The notes under the pieces are model-generated. The model worked only from the letters and a program-made list of their open reading frames with translations. It was not told the origin of the DNA and searched no databases. Positions 54,482 to 63,173 of a DNA stretch of 64,000 nt are shown piece after piece (position 1 is the stretch's first letter; every line of letters starts with the position of its first letter). Location: assembly GCF_000986795.1 (NCBI RefSeq), contig NZ_LAYZ01000025.1, forward strand, positions 165,013 to 229,012, written 5' to 3'. This DNA is from Salinicoccus sediminis. Its GTDB lineage: Bacteria > Bacillota > Bacilli > Staphylococcales > Salinicoccaceae. A program made the position numbers and the translations under genes.

Positions 54482-55145
54482 AAAACTGGGGCTGAATGCT
54501 GTCGAAAAGGCACTTATAATAACGATTCCGATTGCAGCGGCTGTCATTTTCTATTTTCTTCCGTCATTGCTGCTGCTGGCCAAAAAGATTCCATTTTTGT
54601 CCGACAACCAATTCGTCAACTTCATCGCAGGAGTTGACAACGGATGGGTACACTGGCTGCTCGCAGGCTTCGGGCTTGTCGCAGGTGCTCTTTTCTCCGT
54701 CTATATATACACAGAGATTCTGAAGATTGAAGTAGCAAGAGATCACATCGTGATAGACATTCATGACAGGAAGTCAGAAATGCACAGGCCAGATATTGAA
54801 AGCATCTTCAAAGACGGGAAGATGCTGGTGATTACAGACAATGCCGGACTTGAACTTTTGAGGGAAGCGACTGATTATCCGCCCGGGCGCCTCAAGGATG
54901 CCTTTCAAAAATACCATTATCCATGGATGGACCAGGACCCCCGTTCAACAGAATTTTTTGAATGGACGACAGACCACGAAGATTTGAGTGAAAGGGCGAA
55001 TGACATCCTTTACAACAGACGCCAGGCCAAAAGGGATGACGAAGAAAAGAGAGCCGGAGATCTCAGGCAGGATCTGATGGAAATCGGCATAGTGGTCAAG
55101 GATAAAAATGGCAGACAATACGTACGTACCGCAGACAGACGGTAA
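54471..55145 (+). CDS. YqeB-like membrane protein
   Basis: A 224-residue protein with two helices (about 14-38 and 60-82) and then a soluble domain with strand-rich segments (VARDHIVIDIHDRK, GKMLVITDNAGLEL) and a charged C-terminal half. The layout resembles the uncharacterised YqeB family. It is translationally coupled to the TetR gene and precedes a DUF418 gene by 29 bases. Function unknown. Confidence 0.6.
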   Translation: MNSEKLGLNAVEKALIITIPIAAAVIFYFLPSLLLLAKKIPFLSDNQFVNFIAGVDNGWVHWLLAGFGLVAGALFSVYIYTEILKIEVARDHIVIDIHDRKSEMHRPDIESIFKDGKMLVITDNAGLELLREATDYPPGRLKDAFQKYHYPWMDQDPRSTEFFEWTTDHEDLSERANDILYNRRQAKRDDEEKRAGDLRQDLMEIGIVVKDKNGRQYVRTADRR

Positions 55146-55174
55146 TATAATCTTTTACGCGGGGAGTATTTGAT

Positions 55175-56326
55175 ATGACTGGAACAAACCAGAAGAAAAG
55201 GGCGCTCTCCTTAGACCTGGCCAGGGGGTCGATGCTGTTTTTGATCATTCTGGCCCATGTCCCATTATTCCTGTATACGATTGAACCGGGGGTAATCACG
55301 AAAGTCGCCCCGGCCAATGTCTTGGAGGAAATCGTGAATTTTCTCATGGAAATCATCGTGGATAACCGGGCACGGCCGCTGTTCGCTGTATTGTTCGGGT
55401 ACGGGCTTGTGATGATCTACCGTAAACAGTCAGAGCGAAGAGGCGAAAATGAAGCAAAGCGCATCATCAGAAAACGGTGCTGGTACCTCATGCTGTTCGG
55501 AGCCATTCTTGCCGGCATAGCCGGCGGCCAGGACATTCTGATGACATATGGCATAGCCGGACTGATACTGGCCGGCAGTCTCAAAAAATCCAATGGTAAG
55601 ATCATGAAACGCATCATAATATCAACCATCATCTGCCTTGCCTACCTGCCGGTACTATGGGGCGGTGTACTCACCGGTATTGGCGATTACGGCCTGCCGA
55701 TATCATACACGGGGGATGAAACATACTTCGGAAACCTGGCGGCACAGCTCATCTCAATACCCATCGTGCCGTTGTTCACACATCTTTTCTTCCCGATAAT
55801 TCCATCAGTATACATGGGAATATGGATGGGCGATAAAGAGCTTCTCATCAAACCGCATAAACACACCGGCCTGTTGAAACGCCTTACTGTGTGGGGCCTT
55901 GTGATATCGGCAGCCGGTGCAATACCCCTTGTTCTCATCGATGACTACTGGTTCCCCGGGCTGTTCACAGCCGGCCTAATATACGGCCTCCACATGATGG
56001 CCGGTCTTGCTGCCGGCTTCGGCTATGCAGGTGCATTCGGGCTGATCGGGATGGCGATTCAGTACCGCGGGAAAATCGTCGGATCCGTTGCTGCAATGGG
56101 GAAACGCTCTCTGACATTTTTCATCCTGCATGAATGTCTGATTATCATAACCATGTCCCCGGTCGCCTTCAATCTCGGTGCTTACCTCAATATAGCGACT
56201 TCAGTAATACTGGCGTCAGCCATATGGATTGCAACGCTTGTCGTCGCTGACATCATGGAAAAAAGACAGATGGCAGGCCCCTTGGAAAAATTGATGCGGA
56301 ACCTCACTTACAGTGTTACAAAATAA
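55175..56326 (+). CDS. DUF418 (YeiB-like) membrane protein
   Basis: A 383-residue protein with about ten hydrophobic helices. It begins RALSLDLARGSMLFLIILAH, has RPLFAVLFGYGL near residue 70, and carries the DUF418 part at the C-terminus (GKRSLTFFILHECLI). Members are related to acyltransferase-like membrane proteins but have no firm function. Last gene of the tetR-yqeB-like-DUF418 group. Confidence 0.8.
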   Translation: MTGTNQKKRALSLDLARGSMLFLIILAHVPLFLYTIEPGVITKVAPANVLEEIVNFLMEIIVDNRARPLFAVLFGYGLVMIYRKQSERRGENEAKRIIRKRCWYLMLFGAILAGIAGGQDILMTYGIAGLILAGSLKKSNGKIMKRIIISTIICLAYLPVLWGGVLTGIGDYGLPISYTGDETYFGNLAAQLISIPIVPLFTHLFFPIIPSVYMGIWMGDKELLIKPHKHTGLLKRLTVWGLVISAAGAIPLVLIDDYWFPGLFTAGLIYGLHMMAGLAAGFGYAGAFGLIGMAIQYRGKIVGSVAAMGKRSLTFFILHECLIIITMSPVAFNLGAYLNIATSVILASAIWIATLVVADIMEKRQMAGPLEKLMRNLTYSVTK

Positions 56327-56363
56327 AACAAGGCGGCTGGAATTCCAGCCGCCTTGTTTTATT
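56322..56363. terminator. Bidirectional terminator
   Basis: AATAAAACAAGGCGGCTGG and its exact complement with an AATT centre, between convergent DUF418 and YdhR-like genes. Confidence 0.92.
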
Positions 56364-56367
56364 CGAT

Positions 56368-56673
56368 CTAAACTGCCGGGCCATCTGTAATTTTTGTCAG
56401 TCGCCCATTGATATCAAATATTTTGGCATTCACTTCAGCAATACCGAAAGATTTGAGTCTCTTTGCATGCATATCCAGATATTTCTTCGCGTTTTCCTTC
56501 GTATCAAACGCATAGATGCCGCCTGCCTCTTTGTTCTCTGCATCCTCTGTCCAGATTTTCCAATGGAAGCCGCGCTCTTCATTGATACTTTCTGCAAGCT
56601 CTTCGAATTGCGATGCCATTTCCGAGCCGAAAGGCCCCTCCATACTGAAATCCACCTGAAGTATAACAGACAT
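56368..56673 (-). CDS. YdhR-type monooxygenase-like protein
   Basis: A 101-residue ferredoxin-like-fold protein, the same length as E. coli YdhR and sharing GPFG near the N-terminus, LAESINEERGFHWKIWTED, then EAGGIYAFDTKENAKKYL and EVNAKIFDINGRL. YdhR-type proteins are put among cofactor-free monooxygenases that may act on aromatic or quinone compounds; activity is unproven. It follows the DsbA-like gene by 12 bases in one operon. Confidence 0.83.
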   Translation of the reverse strand: MSVILQVDFSMEGPFGSEMASQFEELAESINEERGFHWKIWTEDAENKEAGGIYAFDTKENAKKYLDMHAKRLKSFGIAEVNAKIFDINGRLTKITDGPAV

Positions 56674-56685
56674 CTGGCTTCCTCC

Positions 56686-57615
56686 TTATTTCAACGTGAT
56701 ATAAAGTTCGCCCAGGGCTTCCCTCCGGTCATATTTTCCTGCGTCCAGTTCACTCTCGATGAATGCCTCCACTCCGGATTGCTCCAACCCGTAAAGTTCC
56801 TCGATCTCTTTGGAGAAGATCACTTTTCCCCGTGCGAGAACACCGCCAAGGGGAGGAATGGCTCCGGGTTCCATTTTCTCCTCAAGCATACGCTCCAAAC
56901 CTTCGACATAAGTTTCCAGCGGACGTGCACCGACAATTTTAACACCCTGGTTATCTTCATTGACCAGGACGATTGTCGGGAATCCCCTGACACCAAGGCT
57001 CGCTGCCAGACTGAAATCTTCATCCAGCAGGTTTTGTGCATCCGCTGATTTTTCAACAATCGAATCCCCGTGAAGTCCGAGTCCATCCACAATCCCGGCC
57101 AGCACTTCATCTCTCGAGATATTTTTATTGAATACGAATACTGCCTCTCTCGTACGGCGCAGGTATTCGGTTGCCAATTCGTTCCCATGCTCCTTCTGGA
57201 TCACTTTGAAGACTCTGGAAGCGGGGAAGGAAGACTGTACAGGATCATCGATCATTACGCTCCCGTCAATCGGCATTCTGGAATGTTCACCGACTTCCCT
57301 CCAGTGCGGAGCCACATCCGCAGGCTTGTATATGCCATTTGCCGGGTCGATAGGGCCGTCGTGCCATTTCTCAAGCAGGCCGCCCATAACCTTGTTCACA
57401 TTCACATATCCGCCGTACAGTTCAATGAACTTATTGAAGACCGGCTCTATCGCCCAGCAGTGTGAACACATCGGATCCGTCACATAATAAAGGTCGACCT
57501 TCTTCTGCGGCTTGTTGAAATCCATCATTTCAAGCGTGCCGCTTTCTGCAGCGCCGTCCGCCGGCCCGCATATGCCTGTCTCCATATCACAAACCATGTT
57601 TTTGTTATCGGTCAT
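56686..57615 (-). CDS. DsbA-fold protein with CSHC motif, SpxH-like layout
   Basis: A 309-residue cytoplasmic protein. The thioredoxin/DsbA domain has the active-site motif DPMCSHCWA (about residues 48-56) and the cis-proline loop GVRGFPTIVLV. A further C-terminal region of about 80 residues (KVIFSKEIEELYGLEQSG) recalls the ClpXP adaptor SpxH/YjbH. An N-terminal CDMETGIC pair adds two more cysteines. GAGGAGG is eight bases before the ATG. With YdhR and a divergent TetR it suggests thiol- or electrophile-stress handling; this is inference. Confidence 0.7.
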   Translation of the reverse strand: MTDNKNMVCDMETGICGPADGAAESGTLEMMDFNKPQKKVDLYYVTDPMCSHCWAIEPVFNKFIELYGGYVNVNKVMGGLLEKWHDGPIDPANGIYKPADVAPHWREVGEHSRMPIDGSVMIDDPVQSSFPASRVFKVIQKEHGNELATEYLRRTREAVFVFNKNISRDEVLAGIVDGLGLHGDSIVEKSADAQNLLDEDFSLAASLGVRGFPTIVLVNEDNQGVKIVGARPLETYVEGLERMLEEKMEPGAIPPLGGVLARGKVIFSKEIEELYGLEQSGVEAFIESELDAGKYDRREALGELYITLK

Positions 57616-57698
57616 CCATGTTTCCTCCTCAGTATTTCTCTTCCTGATTCAATGGTAAGTTATGACACGCAGAATTAATACCAATAGATTTCATAAAA

Positions 57699-57714
57699 TG
57701 TCGTGTATACGACA
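57699..57714. promoter_or_regulatory. Candidate TetR operator between DsbA-like and tetR genes
   Basis: Palindrome TGTCGT-GTAT-ACGACA in the 166-base divergent gap, 68 bases before the tetR start. A related word TATGACACGC occurs at 57661-57670. Confidence 0.6.
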
Positions 57715-57781
57715 GATTTACAAATGTGTTGTAAAATCAAAGATATATGAATCAGGAAAATTTACTGAAAGGGGGATTGGC

Positions 57782-58336
57782 ATGGCAAAAGAAAAGATCG
57801 ATCCGCGCGTAATGCGGACGAGGAAACTCATCATGGATTCCTTTATATCACTTTCGGGGGAAAAGGAATTCAAGAACATCACCGTCAAGGATATTACCGA
57901 AAAAGCGATGATAAACAGGGCGACATTCTATTATCATTTTGAAGATATATACGATCTGCTTGAAAAGGCATTATCCGAAGTCCTCATGGTAAACCTCGGA
58001 CGGAAAGCGTATGAAGATCACATTGTGGAAAGTGACACGATTGCGGACATCTTCCAGGCAGTCACCGATTTCCAGGAGTCACTGTCGAGCAGATGCCACA
58101 GGGGATATGAAGATACCATTGCAAGGATCATAAGGGATCAGATTGAAGTCATAGTATATGATATGCTGCTCAATCAGAACGCAGAAAACGGCGGGGAACT
58201 GAGAACCGTTGCAGTCATGTTCAGCTGGGCCCTGTACGGGGCCTCCGAAGAATGGAAGAGACATTCGCGCAAAACCGAACCAAGGGAGTTCATCAAAAAC
58301 GCAGTGCCTCTTCTGGGGGAAAACATCAGGATATGA
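57782..58336 (+). CDS. TetR family regulator divergent from DsbA/YdhR genes
   Basis: A 184-residue TetR regulator with helix-turn-helix FKNITVKDITEKAMINRATF then YYHFEDIYDLLEKAL at residues 30-70. The C-terminal domain resembles the TetR_C_7 type of DhaS-like regulators. The start at 57782 follows AAAGGGGGA; the open frame extends upstream but lacks a ribosome site. It most likely represses the divergent DsbA-like/YdhR-like operon through the palindrome at 57699. Confidence 0.83.
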   Translation: MAKEKIDPRVMRTRKLIMDSFISLSGEKEFKNITVKDITEKAMINRATFYYHFEDIYDLLEKALSEVLMVNLGRKAYEDHIVESDTIADIFQAVTDFQESLSSRCHRGYEDTIARIIRDQIEVIVYDMLLNQNAENGGELRTVAVMFSWALYGASEEWKRHSRKTEPREFIKNAVPLLGENIRI

Positions 58337-58463
58337 CTTCCTGACGGGCTATATGATAACGCCCGGCGATATGACAGAAACACTGTCAGGACGGCGATTA
58401 ACAGCATGATATAAAGATGGTGTAACGCATAGGATACAGTTTCCATACAGCCGGAAATTAATT

Positions 58464-58499
58464 AACAGGGTCCCGGAGCCGGGGCCCTGTTATTTTTTT
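58464..58499 (+). terminator. Terminator of the second tetR gene
   Basis: AACAGGG / CCCTGTT arms with inner CCCGG/CCGGG and a T-run; it overlaps the stop codon of the convergent AraC gene. Confidence 0.82.
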
Positions 58500-59275
58500 G
58501 ATTTCAGATGCATTACATAATCATAAGCAGTAATGCCGTATATACTTTTAAAATGTCGGTTTAAATGTGTAAGATCGAAGAATCCGCATTCCGCCACTGT
58601 CTGGTAGATGTCATTATTTCTCTCCAGTGACTTCCTTGCCTGTTCCACTTTACTGTTCAGGAAATACTGGTAGGGTGTGATGCCTGTTTGTGCTTTGAAC
58701 TTCCTTATGAATTGGAATTTTGAAAGGTTGAGCAGACTGCTCACTTCTTCCAGCCTGAATGTATTCCCCTCAATGGAATGGAGTATATCTTTGGCGTCTT
58801 TGACCGCCAGATCATCTTCGTAATGATCCAAAGGAATTTCTTTTTTTGCAAAGCTGTCCGACAGATTCAGAAACAATTCATTGATAACAGCCTCATCCCG
58901 GCCGGTTAATATGGAATTGGATAAATTGAGCACCTTCTGTCTGATATTCCGATTATATATGACCGGATTGGTGAACTTGAACATCTCTCCGATTTCCGAC
59001 GCTTCCATCAGAAGTTCCGGTTCGATATACAGCATGACGTATTCGAGCCCGGTTTCATCATGCGCTTTCCCATCGTGTATCTGTTCGGGATTGAAAAACA
59101 TTACACCTTCAGGATGGGAAAGCTGCCGGCTGCCTTCAAGGTCATATTCCTGAATGCCTTTCAGGGTAACACCGATTGCATACTCGTGGTGGGAATGCTT
59201 CTTATACGTGAATTCATCCAATCTGGCCGACAAAGCGGTAATATCCCCCGCTTTCTTGTATATGAAATTATCCAC
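58490..59275 (-). CDS. AraC family regulator
   Basis: A 261-residue regulator with an N-terminal cupin-type sensor (HSHHEYAIGVTLKG, FFNPEQIHDGK) and a C-terminal pair of helix-turn-helix units (LEEVSSLLNLSKFQFIRKF and CGFFDLTHLNRHFK). The start is taken as a GTG at 59275 after GGGGTGAT. It follows a LysE-type exporter by 19 bases on the same strand. AraC/LysE pairs with this kind of sensor are common and usually the regulator senses the exported amino acid. Confidence 0.85.
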   Translation of the reverse strand: MDNFIYKKAGDITALSARLDEFTYKKHSHHEYAIGVTLKGIQEYDLEGSRQLSHPEGVMFFNPEQIHDGKAHDETGLEYVMLYIEPELLMEASEIGEMFKFTNPVIYNRNIRQKVLNLSNSILTGRDEAVINELFLNLSDSFAKKEIPLDHYEDDLAVKDAKDILHSIEGNTFRLEEVSSLLNLSKFQFIRKFKAQTGITPYQYFLNSKVEQARKSLERNNDIYQTVAECGFFDLTHLNRHFKSIYGITAYDYVMHLKSKK

Positions 59276-59294
59276 TCTATCACCCCATATCTGC

Positions 59295-59870
59295 TTATAG
59301 CCACACCATGACTGCTGCATATAATAAAAACAGTGCCATCGCTACATTCACAACCCTCTCGTGTCTCTGCAGGAACTTCCTGAAGACTGTGCCAAAAACC
59401 ACCCATATATTGAATGCCATGAAACCCATCAACACAATTACTGAGACATAAAAAATGACGGGCAGAATTTCGTCGTAATACGGTAATATGAAAGTGGGAA
59501 TGACCGTCATGACGAAAGTGAGGACTTTAGGATTCAGGAATTGCAGCAGGAACCCTGACCGGAAACTGTTTTCATCTTCTTTAATATTATCGCTGCCGCC
59601 GCTTTTGAAAATGATATAAACAAGATACAGCATATAGAGGCTCCCCAGAATCTGCATGACCAGCAGCAGTTTCGGCATCACGGAAACAAGCATGACATTC
59701 AGCACTGCAGAAATCAGCAACAGAAGACCGAAAGCGAGTGTTGCGCCATATGTGTATTTCATCGCTCTCCTGGTACCGTAGTTATTCACTGTCGATAATA
59801 TATCTATGTTGGTGGGACCGGGTGTGACGGTCACGATGAAACAATATGTCAAAAATGGAATAATACTCAT
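59295..59870 (-). CDS. LysE/RhtB family exporter
   Basis: A 191-residue membrane protein with six helices and the family start PFLTYCFIVTVTPGPTNI, then FLLQFLNPKVLTFVM. It exports an amino acid or related small molecule. GAGGAG lies nine bases before the ATG at 59870. It is the first gene of a two-gene operon with the AraC regulator. Confidence 0.86.
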   Translation of the reverse strand: MSIIPFLTYCFIVTVTPGPTNIDILSTVNNYGTRRAMKYTYGATLAFGLLLLISAVLNVMLVSVMPKLLLVMQILGSLYMLYLVYIIFKSGGSDNIKEDENSFRSGFLLQFLNPKVLTFVMTVIPTFILPYYDEILPVIFYVSVIVLMGFMAFNIWVVFGTVFRKFLQRHERVVNVAMALFLLYAAVMVWL

Positions 59871-59941
59871 TGGCCACAACTCCTCAGGTTTTGCTCTTGA
59901 GTATATACCTCCATGATTTTTCCATATAGTACGATATTGCA

Positions 59942-59966
59942 GAAAAAAAGTGACCCGGAGGTCACT
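59942..59966 (-). terminator. Terminator of the small membrane protein gene
   Basis: AGTGACC-TCCG-GGTCACT followed by a seven-T run on the minus strand, overlapping the stop codon. Confidence 0.8.
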
Positions 59967-60132
59967 CATTCGAACTCAGAAAATCTGAAAGCTTATCCGA
60001 CAGTGCGTTTACAGCGACTATGAACACCGGCGGAACGATAAAGATCAGCGATACTGCACCGAGAATCGGCATCAGGAAAATCAGTGCAAGTACTGCTCCG
60101 AAAATAATTAGAATTGAAGTACTTTTATCCAT
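59962..60132 (-). CDS. Small membrane protein (56 residues)
   Basis: The ATG at 60132 follows GCAGGAGG; the longer frame to 60234 has no ribosome site. The product is mostly hydrophobic (two helices, about 6-24 and 26-42, with a proline between them) and has a short charged tail. It ends in its own terminator, so it is a separate unit. Function unknown. Confidence 0.6.
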   Translation of the reverse strand: MDKSTSILIIFGAVLALIFLMPILGAVSLIFIVPPVFIVAVNALSDKLSDFLSSNE

Positions 60133-60496
60133 CTCTGCCTCCTGCATTGCTATGTAAACTGTTTTGCCGTAATCAATGACATGGATGTCTTTTCTTAAAG
60201 TTGATAAGTAAGCTGTCACAATATAATGTATCACAAATAAAAAGATATATCACGGCAATATAGGTTTATAATATAATAACGGTATGCGATACTATAGAAA
60301 GCCTTTGTCATCAGTGTCTACACGATTCGATGGAGCACCGATGTAACGCCCGGTTTTTACGTGTTGAGTCCATTGATTACAAAATCCAAATTGCACTCAG
60401 TGTGTAAATTTGGTATTCTCAATAGGTTATTCTTTTACAGGCAAGTAAAAATAATGGATATCACAAGGTATCCTGCAAATATTAAGGAGCAGATTA
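60133..60496. other. Intergenic region upstream of the BCCT transporter
   Basis: About 360 bases with no convincing gene. It holds a promoter at 60391-60419 for the transporter and an AT-rich stretch around 60235-60300. No riboswitch or ordered repeat is seen. Confidence 0.5.
60391..60419 (+). promoter_or_regulatory. Promoter of the BCCT transporter
   Basis: TTGCAC, 17 bases, TATTCT, about 75 bases before the start codon. Confidence 0.55.
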
Positions 60497-62110
60497 ATGA
60501 AGGATTCTTCAAATTCCACCGGCAATAAATCCTCAAAAGTCTTTATATATTCAGTAATCATAGTCGGGTTACTTGTAATCATCGGAGCCGTCAATCCGGA
60601 CAGCTTCGGAGCCGTGGCCGGCTCCATTTCAAATTGGGTCAGCAATTATTTCGGATGGTACTATCTGATCATCACTTCCGCCATGGTGTTCTTCTGTATC
60701 TTCCTTGTCTTCAGCCCCATAGGGAAACTGAAGCTCGGAAAGCCGCATCATGAACCGGAGTTCAGCACGCGTTCCTGGCTTACCATGCTGTTCAGTGCCG
60801 GCATGGGAATCGGGGTTGTTTTCTACAGTACCTCCGAACCCATTTCACACTTTATCGCACCGGCCACAGCGGATCCCGAGACTGAGGAAGCCATACTTGA
60901 GTCCATCAGGGCCACCATTTTCCATTGGGGCGCACATGCATGGGGCATGTACGGTGCTGTAGCACTGGCGCTCGCCTACACTCAGTTCAGAAAGGGTGAA
61001 AGCGGACTCCTTTCCAAAACTCTGCGGCCGATACTTGGTAGCAAAGTGGACGGCCCGATCGGCATACTCGTCGATATACTTACGGTATTTGCCACCGTTA
61101 TAGGGGTCGCAGTATCACTTGGTGTCGGTACGACACAAATCAATGGGGGACTGAATTACTTATTCGGTGTGCCAATCAGCCTGACAGCCCAGGGGCTGAT
61201 CATCACTGTGGTCACGATATTGTTCCTTGCCAGCGCATGGAGCGGTCTCAGCAAAGGGATCAAATACCTGAGCAATATAAATATGGTGCTGGCATCGATA
61301 CTGCTTCTCTGTGTCCTTATACTGGGACCGACAATGCTCATATTGAACATGCTGCCGACAGCAGCAGGGGATTATCTCAATACATTTGTTGCGAACACAC
61401 TGGATGCAGCACCTCTGAACCAGCAGAAGAATGACTGGCTGCAATCGTGGACCATCTACTACTGGGCTTGGTGGCTGAGCTGGAGCCCATTCGTCGGCAT
61501 CTTCATCGCCCGGGTGTCCAGAGGCCGTACCGTGCGTGAATTCGTCATGGCACTCCTGATTGTGCCGACTACTATCGGCATCATCTGGTTCACTGTATTC
61601 GGTGTCACCGGCATAGAAGTGGCCAGCCGCACACCGGAAATATTCAATTTCGGCCCGGAGACACAACTGTTTGCGATCTTTGACGAGATGCCGCTGAGTA
61701 TACCGTTATCTATTTTAGCGATCATTCTCGTATCGTCATTCTTCATCACATCCGCGGATTCAGCGACATTCGTCCTCGGAATGCAGACATCTAACGGATC
61801 GCTCTACCCGTCGGCAAGAACCAAAATCGTCTGGGGTATCGCCCTGTCATCCATCGCCTACGTCCTGCTCCTGTCAGGCGGGGAGACCGGGCTTGAAGCG
61901 CTGCAGTCCGCCGCCATCATCGCCGCGCTGCCATTCAGTTTCGTCATCATACTGATGATGATTTCATTCTATAAGGATGCGAACGAAGAGAGGAAGTACC
62001 TTGGACTCACAATCACTCCGAACAAGCACCGCATGCAGGAATACCTCGATAAAGAGGAGAAAGAGTACAGGGAACAAAAAGAAGCGGGTGTGGATGAAAG
62101 TGAACTTTGA
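60497..62110 (+). CDS. BCCT family transporter (betaine/choline/carnitine type)
   Basis: A 537-residue transporter with 12 helices and the family signature WTIYYWAWWLSWSPFVGIF then IARVSRGRT. The substrate tryptophan-rich helix is intact. The closest architecture is OpuD-like glycine betaine uptake, fitting osmoprotection in a salt-tolerant host. The N- and C-terminal tails are short, and the C-terminal one is charged (EEKEYREQKEAG), as in osmosensing members. AAGGAGCAG lies before the ATG. Confidence 0.9.
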   Translation: MKDSSNSTGNKSSKVFIYSVIIVGLLVIIGAVNPDSFGAVAGSISNWVSNYFGWYYLIITSAMVFFCIFLVFSPIGKLKLGKPHHEPEFSTRSWLTMLFSAGMGIGVVFYSTSEPISHFIAPATADPETEEAILESIRATIFHWGAHAWGMYGAVALALAYTQFRKGESGLLSKTLRPILGSKVDGPIGILVDILTVFATVIGVAVSLGVGTTQINGGLNYLFGVPISLTAQGLIITVVTILFLASAWSGLSKGIKYLSNINMVLASILLLCVLILGPTMLILNMLPTAAGDYLNTFVANTLDAAPLNQQKNDWLQSWTIYYWAWWLSWSPFVGIFIARVSRGRTVREFVMALLIVPTTIGIIWFTVFGVTGIEVASRTPEIFNFGPETQLFAIFDEMPLSIPLSILAIILVSSFFITSADSATFVLGMQTSNGSLYPSARTKIVWGIALSSIAYVLLLSGGETGLEALQSAAIIAALPFSFVIILMMISFYKDANEERKYLGLTITPNKHRMQEYLDKEEKEYREQKEAGVDESEL

Positions 62111-62121
62111 TCCAGACCGTC

Positions 62122-62148
62122 AGGCATCGGGACCTCCCGGTGCCTTTT
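62122..62148 (+). terminator. Terminator of the BCCT gene
   Basis: AGGCA / TGCCT with inner CGGG/CCCG and a TTTT run. Confidence 0.78.
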
Positions 62149-62231
62149 GTTATGACCGGAGCTTTTGATTGCACTTTCCGGTTTTATACATAACAATTGA
62201 GATGACAATAATTTTAGTGGAGGGTGTTAAC

Positions 62232-63137
62232 ATGTTCCATGAACTCAGTAAAGACAACTATTTCTATGCCATGTCAAAAGATAATGGACCGAAACTGAAA
62301 GTGGATATTGGGGATACTGTCAAAATCAGTTCCCACGATTGCTTCACCGGTCAGATCACTTCCGAGGAAAATGCATTCGAAGGATTCTCCTGGGACGGGA
62401 TCAATCCCGCTTCCGGGCCCATCTATATCAATGATGTAAAGCCCGGTGACGTGCTGAAAGTCACGATAGAAAAAATCGATATCGCAAATACCGGCGTCAT
62501 GGTCACAGGACCCGGGATGGGTGTCATGGGAAACAGGCTCAAGGACATGAACGTACGGAAATTCGATGTGGATAATGAGAAAGGTACAGTGGATTTTGAC
62601 GGCCTTCGGTTACCGGTCAATAAAATGATCGGCGTCATCGGAGTCGCACCGCCCAACGCCGCCGTCAACAACGGCACACCCGATACGCATGGCGGGAATA
62701 TGGATTCGGTAAAAGTGACAGAGGGTGCAGTACTCTACCTTCCCGTGTATCACGAAGGCGCACTCTTCGGGCTCGGAGACGTGCATGCAGCCATGGGAGA
62801 CGGGGAAATCAGCGTATCAGGGCTTGAAGTCGAAGCGGATGTTACAGTAAAGCTCGAAAAAGCAGAAACACTCAGAACCTATCATCCTGTCATCACAGAC
62901 GAAGACGGCGTCTACATGATGGTGTCAGACAAAGACCTCAACCTCGCCGTCGACCAGTCGGTCCATAAGATGACAGATTTGCTGCAGCCCCACACCAATC
63001 TACCACTGTCAGAAATGACCATGCTCATGAGCCTCGCCGGCCAGACACAGATCAACCAGGTCGTCGATCCGAAGAAAACCGCACGGTTCTTCGTTCCACG
63101 GTACATTCTCGAACATTACAATGTTGAATTGAAATAA
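62232..63137 (+). CDS. Acetamidase/formamidase
   Basis: A 301-residue amidase of the FmdA/AmdA family that hydrolyses formamide or acetamide to the acid and ammonia. Typical parts are SHDCFTGQITSE, NPASGPIYINDVKPGD, THGGNMD and LGDVHAAMGDGEISVSGLE. The start at 62232 has TGGAGGG upstream. It follows the BCCT gene but is separated by a terminator. A nitrogen-scavenging role is likely; substrate choice is not visible. Confidence 0.88.
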   Translation: MFHELSKDNYFYAMSKDNGPKLKVDIGDTVKISSHDCFTGQITSEENAFEGFSWDGINPASGPIYINDVKPGDVLKVTIEKIDIANTGVMVTGPGMGVMGNRLKDMNVRKFDVDNEKGTVDFDGLRLPVNKMIGVIGVAPPNAAVNNGTPDTHGGNMDSVKVTEGAVLYLPVYHEGALFGLGDVHAAMGDGEISVSGLEVEADVTVKLEKAETLRTYHPVITDEDGVYMMVSDKDLNLAVDQSVHKMTDLLQPHTNLPLSEMTMLMSLAGQTQINQVVDPKKTARFFVPRYILEHYNVELK

Positions 63138-63142
63138 AGAAT

Positions 63143-63173
63143 AACAGTGGCATTCCCTTGGAATGTCACTGTT
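63143..63173. terminator. Bidirectional terminator between acetamidase and kinase-like gene
   Basis: AACAGTG / CACTGTT outer arms with inner CATTCC/GGAATG. Confidence 0.8.
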
